A DNA stretch of 64,000 nucleotides from Mugil cephalus. Taxonomy: Eukaryota; Chordata; Actinopteri; Mugiliformes; Mugilidae. A program made the translations under genes and the position numbers. The stretch covers positions 17,074,197-17,138,196 of the forward strand of contig NC_061774.1 in NCBI RefSeq assembly GCF_022458985.1. Reading direction: 5' to 3'. Position 1 is the first letter of the stretch. Each line of letters begins with the position of its first letter. The notes under the pieces were generated by a model. It was not told the DNA's origin, made no database searches, and worked only from the letters and a program-made list of their open reading frames with translations. Of the stretch, positions 37,491-58,438 are shown piece by piece.

Positions 37491-37537
37491 TTCCAAAGAG
37501 GCCCCACAGAGTTCCTGTTTTCAGGCCTCCTCTTCAT
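37491..37537 (-). promoter_or_regulatory. gpx3: SECIS element of gpx3
   Basis: On the minus strand the quartet ATGAA is followed by GAGGAGGCCTG, then AAAA in the apical region, then GGCCTCTTT, then GGAA. The arms AGAGGAGGCC and GGCCTCTTT pair with G-U wobbles. TGAA opposite GGAA supplies the tandem G-A/A-G pairs. The 11-base gap between quartet and apical AA is the usual spacing. It lies in the 3'UTR, as eukaryotic Sec insertion requires. Confidence 0.82.
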
Positions 37538-37657
37538 TCAACATGCCATCTTCATGTATCAGAAACTGTCACCTTACTCTTAATGTGCTACATTAGCTCT
37601 ACTCGTCTTCTGCGCCTCGTTCCTGCTGCTGGGACGCGTTTGTACGGCCAGTCGCGT

Positions 37658-40600
37658 CTAATTTAAAATATCCTGTTTGTACAGCTGGAGCAGGTATTTG
37701 CGAATATCCGCTCGGACCTCGGAGACGTTGACACTCGGGTGCCACCTCATCACCGGCTTTCCGTCTGGGCCCACCAGGAACTTCTCAAAGTTCCACTTGA
37801 TGTCGCTGATCTTCAGAGGCTCCCAGAAGAGCCTGCCGTACGAGCTGCCAAAGTCGCCTCCGACCGCAGGACAGGATCTCTGCACGGTGGAAAGAACGTG
37901 AATTGGATGAGAGAGCGGAGAATTCTGTGCGCAAGCGAAATGCATCTCACATCTATAGAAACAAGTGCAGTTTTGATTTTTGATTAACTACATATCTACT
38001 GTTCTGCATGCTGGCATGCATTGGAGAATATTGCAATGGCTTAGAAATATTTAATAAATACAATAGATCCCTTGTTGGATTATACAGTGGGGAAATGTTA
38101 GCAGCCACCCCGTGCAGTGCCCAGGGACGAGTTTTGCACTGGAGCATGGTTCTTCAACGTTTTTTCCAAGGACCCCCAAACTGATGGAGAGATTCAGTAG
38201 GGACCTATTATAAGTGTTCCATATTAAACCCTTGTGCTATTTATAAATGTACATTATTATTGTCATTTTGCATTTAAGCTATCCCTTTTTCCCTTTACTA
38301 AAATATATTGTATTCATGTATTTAAAGCAATTAAAAATATATATATATATATAAAAAATGTCTGATCAACCAAAGATTTTGCGACCCTCCTGCAGTGCAT
38401 CTGTGGATCCCCTAGGGGTCGCGGACCCCTAGTTGAAGACCTTTGCTCTACAGTCATGGATGTAATGGGATTTTAACCAGTGATCCTGGTCCCAACCAAG
38501 GTCCCTTCATTTTATTCTGAAAATAAACACTATTCACTGCACGCCAGTGATGCCGGTAGCGCGTTACTTACTAACGCCTGACTCAAATCTGACCACTTTT
38601 TTCCACTAACGAATAATCTAACACGTTACTATTTCCAAACCAGTAATCAGATTAACGTTACTTATCCAAGTTACTGTGCGTTACTATTTTTCCCATTTTC
38701 CTGCGTAAAAAGATTCTTCTTGCATCCGTCACGGATGCAACACGCCACGTTTTCAGCATGAGGACACAAACGTAAACAACAATGGAGGGAGGAGGCGGAT
38801 GAGCATTTTTGAGCTGGAAATACCACCTATATTTTGAATTCATATCGATTAAATACAATAATAACTGAGGAGTTAGTAGTAGTTAGGTGAGAATAGCTTG
38901 GAGGCTGAAGGGTCGCTTTGGATTTTGGTGCAAAACTATTAAGTTTTAAGAGAGCTGAAGAAGTTGGTCGGCATCCGGCCTAATGTTCAGATAAACACAT
39001 TTGCAGAATCTGTACATGGTGAAAGAAGAAAAAAAAACAACAAAATGTACATTTTCAGCCGGGCACTTTGGGGACCTGGCCGCAGCTTACCTTAAGGAAA
39101 GTGAAAACCTGTTGCTCGTCTTCTCCATTCACGTCACCTTTCTCAAACAGCAGGAAGTTTGGAACAAATCCCTTGCCTGGTCTAACGTGCCTGGAATCCA
39201 GAGAGATAGAGAGAGCAGCTTATCAGCGGACGTGCCCCTGAGCACTCTGCGGCTTGGCAGCTGCCCTAGATTCACTATGAGGGGAGCAAAACGACACGGT
39301 GCGCTGCAGAGGCTTTTTGCTTTGGATCTGAAATGACTGATGGAACCTGAGACATAAATCCAGTCTGTTAGAGAGGCCTCCAGGAGAAACCGATCCAAAG
39401 GATGTTTCCCTGATTAAATGAAGCCTCGCTGATTGACAGACGACTTAACCAATATTGCAAATTCCCTCCTGCACCCAGCTTGTGTTACGGCACATGCAAC
39501 AATACACTGTGAAAGGCTTGAGACTCAAACTTTTTTAAGTTCAATTAAAGCTGAGATTTGAGGGAAACAATATCTTCCCTCAGTAGCATACAGTTCATGT
39601 CATTTATAATTTTTTTTTTATTGTGGGTCACATTAAAAGATTTCTCACTTCAAACCCAGGATGATTTCACGATTTTCCCCCGGTTCCTGTTTCCCGAACT
39701 GGTTGCAGGGGAATCCAAGAACCGTGAGTCCAAGTGCCCTCATCTCCTCTTGCAGTGCATTCAATTCTGATAAAAGAGAAAACATTCAGATGGAGGGAGA
39801 AGGTTGTTGCTGTTTTTTTTTAGTTGGTTTTTTTGTGTGTGTGTGTGTTTCTTTAAAGATACGGCGTCGTTTCTTACCCACGTACTGGAAGGTGTATCCT
39901 CAGTAAGTGGCCACGTTGACAAACAGGACAGCGCTGCCCATGTAGTCAGTGAAGTTGACGGTGTGGCCACCGCTTAGAGTCTTCGCCTGGTATTCGTAAA
40001 TGGTGCCATCTGCGGATGAGTCACACCTCTGCGGGTGCAGACAAAGGGTCAGCGCAGGTTATGTTTGTTTGGTTCGGCCGGCCCTCGACACAGTTGCCCA
40101 CTGCTCCTCTAGTATAGTATTTTTATTTTATAGCGGATTTGATAGATTTTCTAGGTCACCTCAATTTCCCACTAGTTTATCAGAACTGAAGAAGCTACTC
40201 GGATGAGTTGCGAAACGTCTTCAAGAAATTCTACAAGTCCAGCTGACCTTATTCAACGCTTTTTTGGATTACCATGACCTGGATGACTGAGAACCTTCAC
40301 AGACATACGTCTGCGAGGAAGCAAATGCCTCCCGCCTCGGGTTTGTCCTGCAGGTCATGATGTAATAACAACTTTCAGATTTGCTGAAAAGTTGACCTTG
40401 ACATGGATGTGACCGCTCCCATCTCACAACATGTTTGATGTTCTGTAACATTTCTGTCGCCCACGACTTTTTAAATATTTATCATCATGATTATTTAATA
40501 GCAGCGGTTGCTTAACTCATAGTCGTATGACAATCAACATGAATCTTTAACTGATCCACTTGTTTGACCTCCTAAGGTGATAAACTGTACATATTTGGCT

Positions 40601-41467
40601 TTTGGCACGTTCCTCAGCCAAAGCAGGAAAACCCTTAATGTCAAATAAACCGTACGTCTACCATCTTCAGTCTGTCCTCCAGTGCAAACATCAGGTGCTT
40701 GTTTTTCCAAATGGGACGAGGAAGCGTTAACCAAATAAGCAGCATCGGGGACAGCTGCAGCACTTTGACCTTTCTTCTTCTTCATACCTCAGTTGTCAGT
40801 GCAAATGAACTCTCGCCACAAAACAAGCACAATTTCAACTTTGCTCTCAAAGTGCCAGATGTACGTAGATTGGTTACACAGTGTGTAGCCGCTGAGCAGT
40901 AACGTCTGCCATATTTTACGACCGAGAGAGAGGTCTGTTTGCATAGAGCTGTGATAATAGAGGCCTGGTCCTGAATGTGTGAAGGCGAGCTGGAAAACAC
41001 AAGCTGCACAACTGTCTTGTCTGGTAGGAAAAGATGTACACCGGGGATTAACAGCTGTTTATATCATTCCCATCCAAATGTTTATAGGACAGTTTCAGGT
41101 TGAACACTACCCGGGGTCTGTTAATAAAATTACAAAAATAAAAAATAAAAAAATGTCAAAAAATAAAATAAAAACAGCTAAATGAATAGATCTGTCACGA
41201 GGAACATTCCTGAAAAATCATGACAACAAGCCAAATATGGGCAACATCCGGCGTCAGGACAAAACTGACCATCAGGGATGGTACCCTCGTTTTACATCAT
41301 GACTCTACGCAGCATTAATAGAAAAATAACAAGACGGTGGTGAATCTCTGCCATGAACGTGCTGGAGATCAACAGGTAGGCTCCATTACCTGAGTGAAGG
41401 CGGTTCCGGTGCTGGGTCGCAGCAGACCGAGCAGCAGCGGCAGCAGCAGCGGCGAGGAGGGCCACAT
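37658..41467 (-). CDS. gpx3: Glutathione peroxidase 3 (secreted selenoprotein)
   Basis: Exons 5' to 3' on the minus strand: 41390-41467, 39878-40028, 39649-39766, 39091-39190, 37658-37879. Total 669 nt, 222 aa (human 226). The enzyme reduces hydrogen peroxide and lipid hydroperoxides outside the cell. Exon 1 encodes a leucine-rich signal peptide ([20 protein letters not shown]), which is absent from cytosolic GPX1. Sec69 is encoded by TGA at 39,900-39,902 within VNVATY-U-GYTFQYVELN. The other catalytic-tetrad residues are in place: Gln in [14 protein letters not shown], and Trp and Asn in [19 protein letters not shown] conventional gene finder would break the gene at the TGA. The gene is convergent with tnip1 and head-to-head with dctn4. 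A SECIS lies in the 3'UTR. Confidence 0.95.
38145..38453. mobile_element. hAT-like MITE, copy B (gpx3 intron)
   Basis: The ends are imperfect inverted repeats: ATGGTTCTTCAAC and GTTGAAGACCTTTGC. The interior shares CAAACTGATGGAGAGATT, AGTAGGGACC and a TATAAATGTACATTATTAT-type stretch with the copy at 9508. It lies in the intron 37,880-39,090. Confidence 0.7.
38546..38975. repeat. Probable DNA-transposon-derived repeat with GTTACT words
   Basis: It contains repeated GCGTTACTTACTAACG, ACACGTTACTATTT and ACGTTACTTATCC words, the typical end of a fish interspersed repeat family. The right edge is unclear. Confidence 0.4.
39900..39902 (-). other. gpx3: Selenocysteine codon (UGA) of gpx3
   Basis: TGA occurs in frame between TAC (Tyr) and GGA (Gly), exactly at the catalytic Sec site of the glutathione peroxidase family. 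Strong homology continues on both sides. Confidence 0.93.
40070..40310 (+). mobile_element. Retroelement fragment with hammerhead-like motif (Penelope-like candidate)
   Basis: This segment of gpx3 intron 1 carries CTGAAGAAGCTACTCGGATG, then a GAAACGTC box, then CTACAAGTCCAGCTG and TACCATGACCTGGATGACTG. I recognise these words from a dispersed repeat common in fish. The Penelope-like assignment rests on the ribozyme core and is inference. Confidence 0.5.
40183..40222 (+). ncRNA. Hammerhead-ribozyme-like core
   Basis: The order is GAA (stem I), CTGAAGA (matches CUGANGA), stem II AGCTACTC-GGAT-GAGTTGC with one mismatch, GAA, a palindromic ACGT as a minimal stem III, C as the cleavage-site base, and TTC closing stem I. 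Such very short stem III versions are known from Penelope-like elements. Activity is unknown. Confidence 0.5.
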
Positions 41468-41530
41468 CGCGCCGTCCTCCCCCGACACGGTGACGACTCT
41501 CTGTGGATGTCTGTCAGCGTCTCCCTCGGG

Positions 41531-41537
41531 ATAAATA
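41531..41537 (-). promoter_or_regulatory. gpx3: TATA-like box of gpx3
   Basis: The minus strand reads TATTTATCC about 64 bases before the ATG. That would place transcription start about 35 bases before the ATG. Confidence 0.45.
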
Positions 41538-41622
41538 CGCTCCTGTGACAGAGGGGGGCGGAGGGGGCGCACAGCTGGCCGAGATGTCGCCATCTGCTGA
41601 CGTGAACCGACAATAATAACAC

Positions 41623-41672
41623 GAATGAATGAATGAATGAATGAATGGATGAATGAATGAATGAATGAGTGA
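41623..41672. repeat. (AATG)n microsatellite upstream of gpx3
   Basis: About twelve AATG units with two interruptions. Confidence 0.93.
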
Positions 41673-41699
41673 ATATATGCGTCTACGTATCCTGCTCCC

Positions 41700-43000
41700 T
41701 CCCTATATGTATTAACCGAGTTTGCATCAGTTGTCACTGATTAGCTTTCTCAGCTTTCTCCTTACGCACCATAGAGTGACACTGGAAATTATCTTAAAAA
41801 TAAATTATCAGTTGTGACAAGTTTTCCTGGAATACAGCACGAGCTGCTCCACTTTTCCCAGACACACTGGTGGGTTATTTTATTCATGGGTCATTTCTTC
41901 CTTCCTGGGATCAGCCGTTGCCATGGCGAGCTGGTACTTGGCCACATACCCCGTGGGTGTCTGACAGGCCTCTTTGCAAGCAGGTTAGTGCACCTCATTG
42001 ACTGGATTAGACACAGTTCACATCTGCAGAGCCCCGCGTGCAGTGTTTTTGCGGGAAGGACACGTGAAGCAAAAAACTATGCGAAATTAGGCACCAAAAA
42101 AATGTTAACATTGTTTTTGCACTACAGAATTTGTACTACTGGAAGAGATTCTTTGTGCACTAAAATAATACTGGACACATCACTTACAAATGTGTTTTAC
42201 AACTCCTACTGCCAGGCTCCTAGGAAACAAGGCACCACATGTCTCCAAATAAATGCTGAACTCAGCTATAACTATTAAGTGCTGACATTGGTTTAAAATA
42301 TAACTGAAACTTTCAAACAAAACGCGTTGGAAAAAAATGTGTTTTTCTTATACTTGTTGTGGTGGAAACTTTATATCGTGCTTACTTATCATGTGATATT
42401 CCTTTTCATTTTGTCCCTTTTGTTTTATTATAGTTTACAGGATCTTTTGTCTATCTTTTCTCAGCACTAATCGGTCAGCCTGACATTGATCTGTGAAATA
42501 ATCTGGGATGAGAGCACACATGCAGCCTTGGAACAAGAACATTGGCTTTATTAGTAGATAACGATAAACTTAATTCACAAGTTTTTTTTTTTTTTAGTTT
42601 TTTTTTTTTATTATTGTTACTGGTTGGAGAGTTATGAGAGACAAAACCCCAATACAACCTTCCATTGAAAGGACTCACATACGGACAGTATGGGAAGATT
42701 TCTTGCAATAAACATGTTTGAAATACTTTATTACAGAACATTTCTTCACACAACACTTAACCCTTTTATCGGACACTCATAGAAATGCTTAGTAATTCTA
42801 AATTTCAATCCTAGATTGTTATCATAGGACATAGAAAAACTTTTTAATTTTCAGAGAGAAAATCAACATTAATGAGTGCCTTGCCCCTAAGTGGTAAACA
42901 AATGTAAACATGCATTTAAACCATTGAAACATAAATGCTGATTTAGGCACTTGCCAACATACACACTATCACACTAAACAACATTAGGCCACTTCTTTAT
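41700..43000. other. Intergenic region between gpx3 and dctn4
   Basis: About 1.7 kb separates the two divergent start codons. A 154-codon open stretch at 41,814-42,278 has no ATG at its head, no family resemblance and no neighbouring exon signals. Poly-T runs occur near 42,582-42,611. Nothing else is recognised. Confidence 0.5.
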
Positions 43001-43202
43001 AAAGCAATTTTCATCCAGGGGTGGACCTTGCAGACCTCATTCCAAGAAAGGCCTGTAAATCTGGTTGTGGCAGTTCAAGTTTTCGCCACAAGAGGTCGAC
43101 AATGGGCGCTTAATGTTCCTGCAAGGACTGGCAGTAGTCAACCGGCGTCAGTAGCGTCACTGAGCAGCAGCAGTCGGTCGGTCTCGGCTTCGCTGGTCAG
43201 AG

Positions 43203-52186
<8,984 letters not shown>

Positions 52187-52587
52187 AACATGGGACAGAG
52201 CGCTCCGTCTTCACTAGTGTTGGGCTATTTGAAATAATTCCTTAAGATGGGAGGGGGGGGGGGTTGAGTTGGTTTGAATCTGGTTTCTGATTCGGCTCAT
52301 CGATGAGGTCGAGTTCACGTGCTTCAGCTTCACCAGATACAGTTACTGCCCGTTAGCCGAGCTCCCTGTGCTGCCCAGTTTATCAATATCTAGAATCATG
52401 ACTGACTGCAGACTAACTGATAAAAGTCTCAAGTTTCATTTCACTTAATGATTCTGTGTTAGTTTCCATCTTAATAAACGCAGCACAAAGAACAAGCTGT
52501 TCCACTACATCATCCTTCTTCTCACTTTAAACACTGTACCATCAGTCGGTCAGTAAGAAGCTGTTTTATTGTTAGGTATTCTTTATC

Positions 52588-52614
52588 ATTATTATTATTA
52601 TTATTATTATTATT
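52588..52614. repeat. (ATT)n microsatellite
   Basis: Nine ATT units. Confidence 0.92.
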
Positions 52615-52955
52615 AAAAAAAACGCCACGTACTGTATTTGCTGTTTGAAGGATGAAAAAGAATTTACCACTGAAGTACATAGTGTTTTTTTTTTAAACAG
52701 CTAAGCAAATATAGCAGCTTTTGCCTCCGCTCTAGATGCGCATTCTATCGTATTAAATGTATTAGATGTTTATTTGTGGGATATCAGTCTTTACTATATG
52801 CAGTAAATACCGGTTTATGTTTAAATATAAGCGGTTGGAACAAAATGTAAAAATAAAAACAATAAAGAACTGAAGGTATTAGAAACTGGAGAGCGACGTC
52901 GATGAGCCGAATCAGAAATCAGAGTTGAGAACAATCTGAACACGTCCCGACCGTG

Positions 52956-52958
<3 letters not shown>

Positions 52959-52990
<32 letters not shown>
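52959..52990. repeat. (CA)n microsatellite
   Basis: About fourteen CA units with one G interruption. Confidence 0.92.
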
Positions 52991-52993
<3 letters not shown>

Positions 52994-53465
52994 ACAACTC
53001 TGCGCTTCTAGCTTACGTATCCTCGTCAGACAATAGCGATAACCTGCATGCTTCAACTACAGTGAATATGGCCTGGTAGACAATGTCCTCTCAGAGTAAC
53101 TGATTCTGTGCTGTTTTCTAATCAAAAGGGTTGTCTGTGGGTACAAGATTATTACCTGACACCTGATACCTGTACGTTTACTATTGTCTGGAGTTCCACA
53201 GTAACTGTTATCGGCACTATTGAAGAGGATGTATGAGAAGCTCTGTAATTTACCACAGTGTTCATCGTTTGTATGTACCGAGACACTATAATTTTTGTCT
53301 GATTTGAAGACGTTTTGGTTTGTAGACATGGCTGACGTCCGAGTCGTATTGTGAGCTGCTGTCTTTTTTCTTTTTGTTTTTCCTTTCTTTCTTTTTTGGT
53401 TCAGAGCCTTACGTCACAGTTAATCTTCTGTACCGGCTAATAAAATAATGTAATACTGTAACAGA

Positions 53466-56400
53466 GCTGTCGATTGTTTTTGATGTCGAGGGCTCACGTG
53501 AGGAACTAATCCAGATTTAGCTCTTGTTGGTTGGAAGCAGCGGACATTTCATTAGGGAGTTAGACTTTGTCGAGATGAAATTATTTTCTCCAAACTGTGC
53601 CGCGTGCGTCGTGTTTCACGACATCAAAATTACAGATAACACATCCACACACATTCACGTGAATCCTCTGCAGTTCACACTGTCTAGTGCTGCCATGTCT
53701 GCAGATACCAACTTAGCACAGTGATTCCTTCTGCACCTGAGGATCCTGAACCTGCTCCCTAGCATTTGGAAACATTTTATGTTGTTGTTGTAGTTAGGAA
53801 CTGTGTTTTTTGACAACAGTGTTCCCATCTGAGTTTTGTTTTTTCTCTCCACCGACCCCAGAGGGATTTATTCTGTCTGTTCAGCTGCTAAACGCTCCAC
53901 TGTGTTCGCTGGCTAGTAACTTTTTTTTTTAGCGTGTGTTGCTGTTCTCCAATATACGGTGGGTTTTTGGAGCTTTTAACGGTGCTGTTAAATCAGTGAG
54001 CAGTGAAAAGGGTAAAAAGCTCCCGACCGAACCGGTCAACAGTGAGCTCTCACTCCAAAGCCCAGTAAAGCCGTGGGCAGCTACAGATCCAGGTGATAAT
54101 TCTCTGTGGGTTCATCTCTTCGAGCGACCCCTTTTTACATGAACAGTTAATCTTTCAAGCGGTTACAGCCCTTTCGAAGCTCTCGAGCGATTCTGTAACT
54201 GATTCTCACCACAGGATGGAGCCAGAGTCAAACAGTTGTTTTTTTTTTTTTTTTGAAAGGCTCTCAGGGAAGGGCACGCACGTTCAGCCTCGAGTATGAT
54301 CTTAAATCACCGTACAAGCCGAAACGGTTCATCGACTGATAGGAGCCGTGAGCGAGAAAGCGCAAGGAGCTCACGTTTTAATAATAATAATCCAATTTTT
54401 TTTCCACGATGCGAGCCACGCGGATGACTCAGATTAGACGGTAATGGAATGTGTGTGCCGCGCATAATCTCATATTTAACTCATATCACTGACGATTTGC
54501 ACACTCTGGATGTTTTATTGCATCTTGAGAGGCGCATCTTCAGATGCGTGTGACGCAGGCGGCTCCCCAGTGGGGCTCTCTGCTGTGTAAACAGACCCAC
54601 TCCGGGCTAGGTAATAAAGCCATGATTTTCTTTTATCTTCAGAAGATATAAACAGCTCGGAAAAAGCGGTCTGCGCGAGAGCCATAAATCACCACGGAGG
54701 ATGAGGTAATAAGGCACACATGGGTTGAGTCCACAACACCAGAAAACAGACCAGACCCCCACTTCAAACACAGCTGATGATAGCAGTAGCTGGCTTTCAG
54801 AGCGCCGCAGCGGCGAACGAGGCGGTGCACTCTCTTGGCTCTTGCTCCGCCGGCTGGGGATTTCGTATTTTATTTAAAAAGACGAACATTTTCTCTGCTA
54901 TTTGTATACATAATCATGGCTATGTTTAATTCAGCTCTGCAGCAAAGACATTCGAAAAAGTGATTGGGTTGCATATGTTGATTTATGCAGCAACCTTCTC
55001 ACTGACTCACGAGCGGGCCTTGACTGCTCCCCAGAAACACCGTCTGGAAGACAAATTCTGGATTCCTCCTCCGGTCAGGATAATATTTTCCTGGATCGGG
55101 GCTGCAATTTTTTTTGACGCTCGGCATCGGCGTGTTCTTATTTGCAGAACCTCACGCAGTACACAGCTCAGAAATTCGACCACGCAACCACGTGACGGGG
55201 ATAAGAAACTTGTATGAGGGTTTTCCAGCAGTTTTAGATCCGGCCAGGGGAAGGCCTTCTAGATTTCACGTGTCTCCTCTTGCTCTGTTCGCCCCCTTTG
55301 AAGGCTCACATCTTTATTTGTAATATTCGCACACAGCCAGCCTTCACCAGATGAAAAATTCCTCACTGAATTACAAGTCTGACTGCACCCAGGTCCTTTC
55401 CGCAATTACGTCACCGCCCAAACCGCCCGTAATTCACCCACAGAGGAGGCATGACACAGGCGAGCACAAGAAACAGCAAGACTAAACCCCATCCAGCTAA
55501 TAAAAAGATTCCCATAGGATAACTGTGTGTTTTGTCCATTAGCTCTGTCAGGTGGATGGATACTGGAAATGCAACTCTTGCAGGAGTGTCTATTTTCTCC
55601 TATTTGTGGACCACAAAGGTTTGGACACGTCCCGTTTGGGGGCAGGAGACAGAGGAGAGAGCTCTTTTCATTCCCATTCCCATTACCTTCTTTTTTTTTT
55701 TTTTTTTCACATGAAGCATTAGGCCTGGAGGTGCTCTGGGATGATGGATCGCCCCCTTCATTTTCTGCTCACCAGACCATCATCTGGTTAATTAGCGGTA
55801 ATTGATGATGTCTACTCAGACGAATAACTGTAGGCATGTGGGCTTTCTGAGCTGGGAAAGCCAAACCTGTGAAACTTTAGCTTTGGAGGAGGGAAAAAAA
55901 AAAGAGAAAGCCTTTCTCCTCTTTAAGCTTTTCTCTCCCGTTTCCTCTGGCTTTCACCCTCTCTGCGTTGTGACAGCTTTAGGTTGGTCAGGATGTTGAC
56001 TCTGGACGCGAGGTTGAGGAAGATCGCTCAGAGAAAGCAGCTGACCCTTGACACTCTCTCCAAAGCCGTATCTGCCTTTAAACGACAGAGACGCAGCTGT
56101 GGAGGGCTTTCATTTGTCATTCGGTCAGTAGCTCAGCGGAGGCATTAGACGTGTAGGTGCACAAGTGTGACGGGATCCCAAAGTGGGGCCAGACCCACAG
56201 AGAGAGTGAGGCCTTATGGGAACGGGTGACACCGCTGGAGAGCTGAAAGTCTGCTGCACATCTCACTCAGTTGAAATGCTGAAATTATATCTATCCTAGG
56301 ATCAGTTTTAGTCTAGATATTCAAATAGGTCCCCTGAGTGACCCAGCCCGTTGTCCAGCCCACCTTGTATTGAAGCGTGGCTAGGGGTGCAAGTCTGAAA
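53466..56400. other. Gene-free region downstream of dctn4, part 1
   Basis: No protein family or exon pair is recognised. Short tracts include T runs at 54,240 and 55,690. A perfect 7-bp hairpin, CGCATCT-TC-AGATGCG, lies at 54,533-54,548. The sequence is complex and unlike the repeats elsewhere, so regulatory content is possible. Confidence 0.4.
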
Positions 56401-56703
56401 CAGGGGTGTCAAACTCATTTTAGTTCAGGGGCCACATACAAACCAATTTGTTCTCAAGGTTACTGGCCGGACCAGTAACACAACAGCTTATTAACGTCCA
56501 AATGTTTCCCTTTGCTTTAGAGCAAAAAAGTACAGGTACTTATAAGGAACAAATTTCTTAAGAAGCGCAAGTGCAATTTCTTATTTTATCGAACATTTTC
56601 AGCTAATATCTTCAGTGTAGTTTTTGCAAATTCATCCAATGGGCCAGATTGGACCCTCTGGTGGGCTGGGTTTGGCCCCCAGGCCTTATGTTTGACATCC
56701 CTG
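56401..56703. mobile_element. hAT-type MITE (CAGGGGTGTCAAAC family)
   Basis: Terminal inverted repeats CAGGGGTGTCAAAC and GTTTGACATCCCTG enclose 303 bp. The interior has TTCAGGGGCCACAT and GGTTTGGCCCCCAGGCC-type words, typical of a very common vertebrate MITE. Confidence 0.85.
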
Positions 56704-57352
56704 GTGTATAAAGTAGAGCTGCCAATGAAAACCCCGTTATATAACCCCGTCTGGACAAATACTTACTTAGTTTACCAACAAGTTCAAATGCCAAACCTAT
56801 GTGCTTAATTTGCCATGAGTGTGTTGAGGTACTGAAAGATTTTTATTCGGTTAAATTTTAATGTTTATTATTGTTTATTTTAATGTTTATTCCAGTGAAG
56901 TGCTTTTATGCACTTTTTGATGTGCCGTTTGTCATGTTAACACATTTAAAAGATAAGATAATCCTTCAATTTATGAGTAAAAACTGTTTATTTTTCATCA
57001 AAATAAATAAATAAAAAATCTGGCCCAACTAAGTTTGTAATTGAGTAGCCCTGGTCTAGATAGTGAAGTTTGGGATGCTCTTAAAGGACCAGCATTTAGG
57101 GTGTACTGACATCTAGAGGTGAGTTTGCAGACTACATCTCCATCCCTCATACTACTTTTGAGAGAGTCAGAGAACTTGTGATGGCTGATACTTCAATGTA
57201 AAAGTATGAAAAGCCCTCTCAAGAGAAAGAGTTAGTGTTTTATAACAAGGCACGCTCCAAAATAGAGGTCTGACTCCCGATTTAGATATTAAGTACTCAC
57301 TCTAAGCTAATTAACTACTGACCCCGTTTGCGAGTGCAAAACAGCTTTTTTA

Positions 57353-57370
57353 TTATTATTATTATTATTC
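57353..57370. repeat. (ATT)n microsatellite
   Basis: About six ATT units. Confidence 0.8.
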
Positions 57371-57699
57371 TGTGATTTAATCTCCTTCAGTACAATTTAA
57401 ATGTAAAAATAAATACAGGTGAAAAAAAGAAAAACATTTCAAGATCCAAGTGAGTAGAAATATGTGTAGGCTTATTTAAACACAATATTTGTATAGTGTA
57501 CATTGTGCAAAGGTTGGGTTTCCTTATTGGTTTTACCACAAGAAAACATTATTCTGGTAAAGAATAACCCTCAACGACCTGCATGCTGGAGCCATCTTAT
57601 TAGCTTAGCGTAAAGACAACATCTAGCTTTACTCTGGTAATCTGACGGCCAGTGCAGAACACACATTTAATTTAAGAACATGACATGCTAGCTGTGTCA

Positions 57700-57995
57700 C
57701 AAGACACTTGCGACACAAATGACACTCTTTTATTTGCTTTTATTTGCATGGGTGAACTTGAGCAGTTCTCCTGACATTTATATAAACGAATCACGCATCT
57801 GGGAAGCTGCCCAGCTAAGATCTTAATTCCAGGCACAAGATAATCCTCTGTGCTCTGCAAGTATCCAGCCAAACAAGATTCATTAATTGAATGAATTACA
57901 TGCCCCGCAGTAAGTGAGCCACACACCAGCAATAATGCAATGTAAAGTAAATAGATGATTTCAATTAGGACAACACTGTTGTTGTCTGACGCTGG
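57700..57995. other. Candidate regulatory block with clustered homeodomain cores
   Basis: CATTAATTGAATGAATTAC at about 57,881-57,899, AATAATGCAATG and TTTCAATTAGG lie within 110 bases, in non-repetitive sequence far from exons. Enhancer function is inference. Confidence 0.3.
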
Positions 57996-58187
57996 ACGGT
58001 ACAGCTACGGGCTCCTTGTGCAGTTAAGCCCCATTAGGTCCTGATGAAAATGTGCTGGCTGCTGAGAATGTGTGTGGATGGATGGTGGAGGGTGTTGGCC
58101 GGTTTCCTCTGTGCAGCCGCCTCGGGGCTTTCAGCCAAACCCACAGAAGCCCAGCCCAACGCGACCCACCACAAATTCAGTCTATAG

Positions 58188-58188
<1 letters not shown>

Positions 58189-58218
<30 letters not shown>
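58189..58218. repeat. (CA)n microsatellite
   Basis: About fourteen CA units. Confidence 0.92.
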
Positions 58219-58438
58219 AGCTCCCGGTGGCGTGCGGCGCCGTATTTCAGCCACGAAAGGTTAAAGTTAAATCAATGTATGGAATCAATGAGAGCGTCGC
58301 AGGATTTACAGTGTAAGAATATGAAATGTCAAACTGTGCGATGTGGATTTGCGACTCTATCAGTGCCACGTTTCACAGAATGGGGCACCTTCAAAGGTTA
58401 GAAGATCATAAAACGCCCCTACAGATGGACTCTTTCGT

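Larger units (their letters stand above)
52187..53465 (+). other. dctn4: dctn4 3'UTR
   Basis: Poly(A) signal candidates are AATAAA at 52,852-52,857, AATAAA at 52,861-52,866 and AATAAA at 53,439-53,444. (ATT)n at 52,588-52,614 and (CA)n at about 52,959-52,990 lie inside. Confidence 0.55.

Noticed and set aside
41814-42278. Open stretch of 154 codons between gpx3 and dctn4
   Set aside because: It does not begin with ATG, matches no family I know, and has no splice or promoter context. Chance length in mixed-composition DNA is likely.
54533-54548. Perfect 7-bp hairpin CGCATCT-TC-AGATGCG
   Set aside because: It is too short to mean anything alone, with no neighbouring terminator, miRNA-like arm or repeat copy.
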